Origin: Neoalteromonas facilis
Lineage (GTDB): Bacteria > Pseudomonadota > Gammaproteobacteria > Enterobacterales > Alteromonadaceae
Assembly: GCF_002807665.1 (NCBI RefSeq)
Contig: NZ_PEAY01000004.1
Coordinates: 186,001 to 250,000 of the forward strand
Direction: 5' to 3'
DNA length: 64,000 nt
The first letter of the stretch is position 1. Each line of letters opens with the position of its first letter. The translations under genes and the position numbers were made by a program. Shown one piece after another: positions 63,869 through 64,000 of the stretch. The notes under the pieces are model-generated. The model was not told where the DNA came from and made no database searches. It was given only the letters and a program-made list of their open reading frames with translations.

Positions 63869-64000
63869 TTAGGCAGAACAAAGGTCAAAGTAGGCGACGC
63901 AATATTCGCCAGAGAGCTCTTCACCCTGCTTACATGGGCAGCGATACCATGACTTACCGGTGCAACGCGTTGGAATATGCTTTAACTCTGCACATCTTCG
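63869..64000 (-). CDS. Cys-rich protein, N-terminus outside the window
   Basis: The minus frame is open from 64000 to a TAA at 63869-63871, giving the last 43 residues of a protein. It holds six cysteines, including WYRCPCKQG and YCVAYFDLC, too dense for chance. Convergent with hflC with the terminator between, it is likely a real gene. No family could be named; the Cys content suggests disulfides or a metal cluster. Confidence 0.55.
   Translation of the reverse strand, partial: RRCAELKHIPTRCTGKSWYRCPCKQGEELSGEYCVAYFDLCSA

Overview
The window is a gene-dense stretch of a gammaproteobacterial chromosome, most likely from the Alteromonadales (an Alteromonas-like marine bacterium). This rests on protein resemblance and gene order: ArcA, Rsd, Zur, DarP/TldE, rpsF-rpsR-rplI, dnaB, and the nnr-tsaE-amiB-mutL-miaA-hfq-hflX-hflK-hflC series. 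The species cannot be named from the sequence alone.

Layout. 1-2115 holds the start of a lipoprotein with bacterial Ig-like domains that runs off the left edge. 2120-4069 has darP and pmbA/tldE in divergent orientation. 4085-10966 is a long leftward run: a hydrolase, trmB, rsmC, glgA, a small secreted protein, a sensor kinase and arcA. 11038-12385 has mutY and yggX. A tRNA-Phe gene (12495-12570) follows, and its 3' end plus terminator is duplicated exactly just downstream. 12769-18663 looks accessory: small membrane ORFs, two secreted serine hydrolases and a CadC-like membrane regulator. 18256-20707 holds a patatin-like lipase flanked by two small STAS/SpoIIAA-like proteins. 20871-33853 is a mixed region with GNAT enzymes, an esterase, cupins, trxC and yegD, a second membrane regulator beside a secreted S41 protease, an outer-membrane DUF5916-type protein and an EamA transporter.

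33952-35047 is the S6-S18-L9 operon, without priB. Between it and dnaB (38766) lie tapT, yiiM and an ECF sigma/anti-sigma/DUF4097 cassette. A CHASE-PAS hybrid kinase follows at 40452. 44128-47676 is a sulfur-stress module: TSUP exporter, 1-Cys peroxiredoxin, persulfide-dioxygenase-like enzyme, rhodanese and a convergent Rrf2 regulator. 47856-55444 carries an OmpA-like porin, yjbQ, zur, rsd, nudC, hemE, queG and nnr. 55459-63817 is the conserved tsaE to hflC cluster, and a Cys-rich protein enters from the right edge.

How the parts fit together. Much of the window is housekeeping: tRNA and rRNA modification, mismatch and oxidative repair, replication, ribosome, envelope, Hfq and FtsH control. 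The accessory parts centre on envelope sensing and secreted hydrolases. Two membrane-anchored wHTH regulators each stand divergent to a secreted hydrolase, with OmpR/PhoB-like direct repeats between them. The most notable non-coding signal is a 9-bp tandem array just upstream of hfq whose RNA reads as repeated A-R-N triplets, a candidate Hfq autoregulatory site. No CRISPR array, transposase or phage gene was seen.
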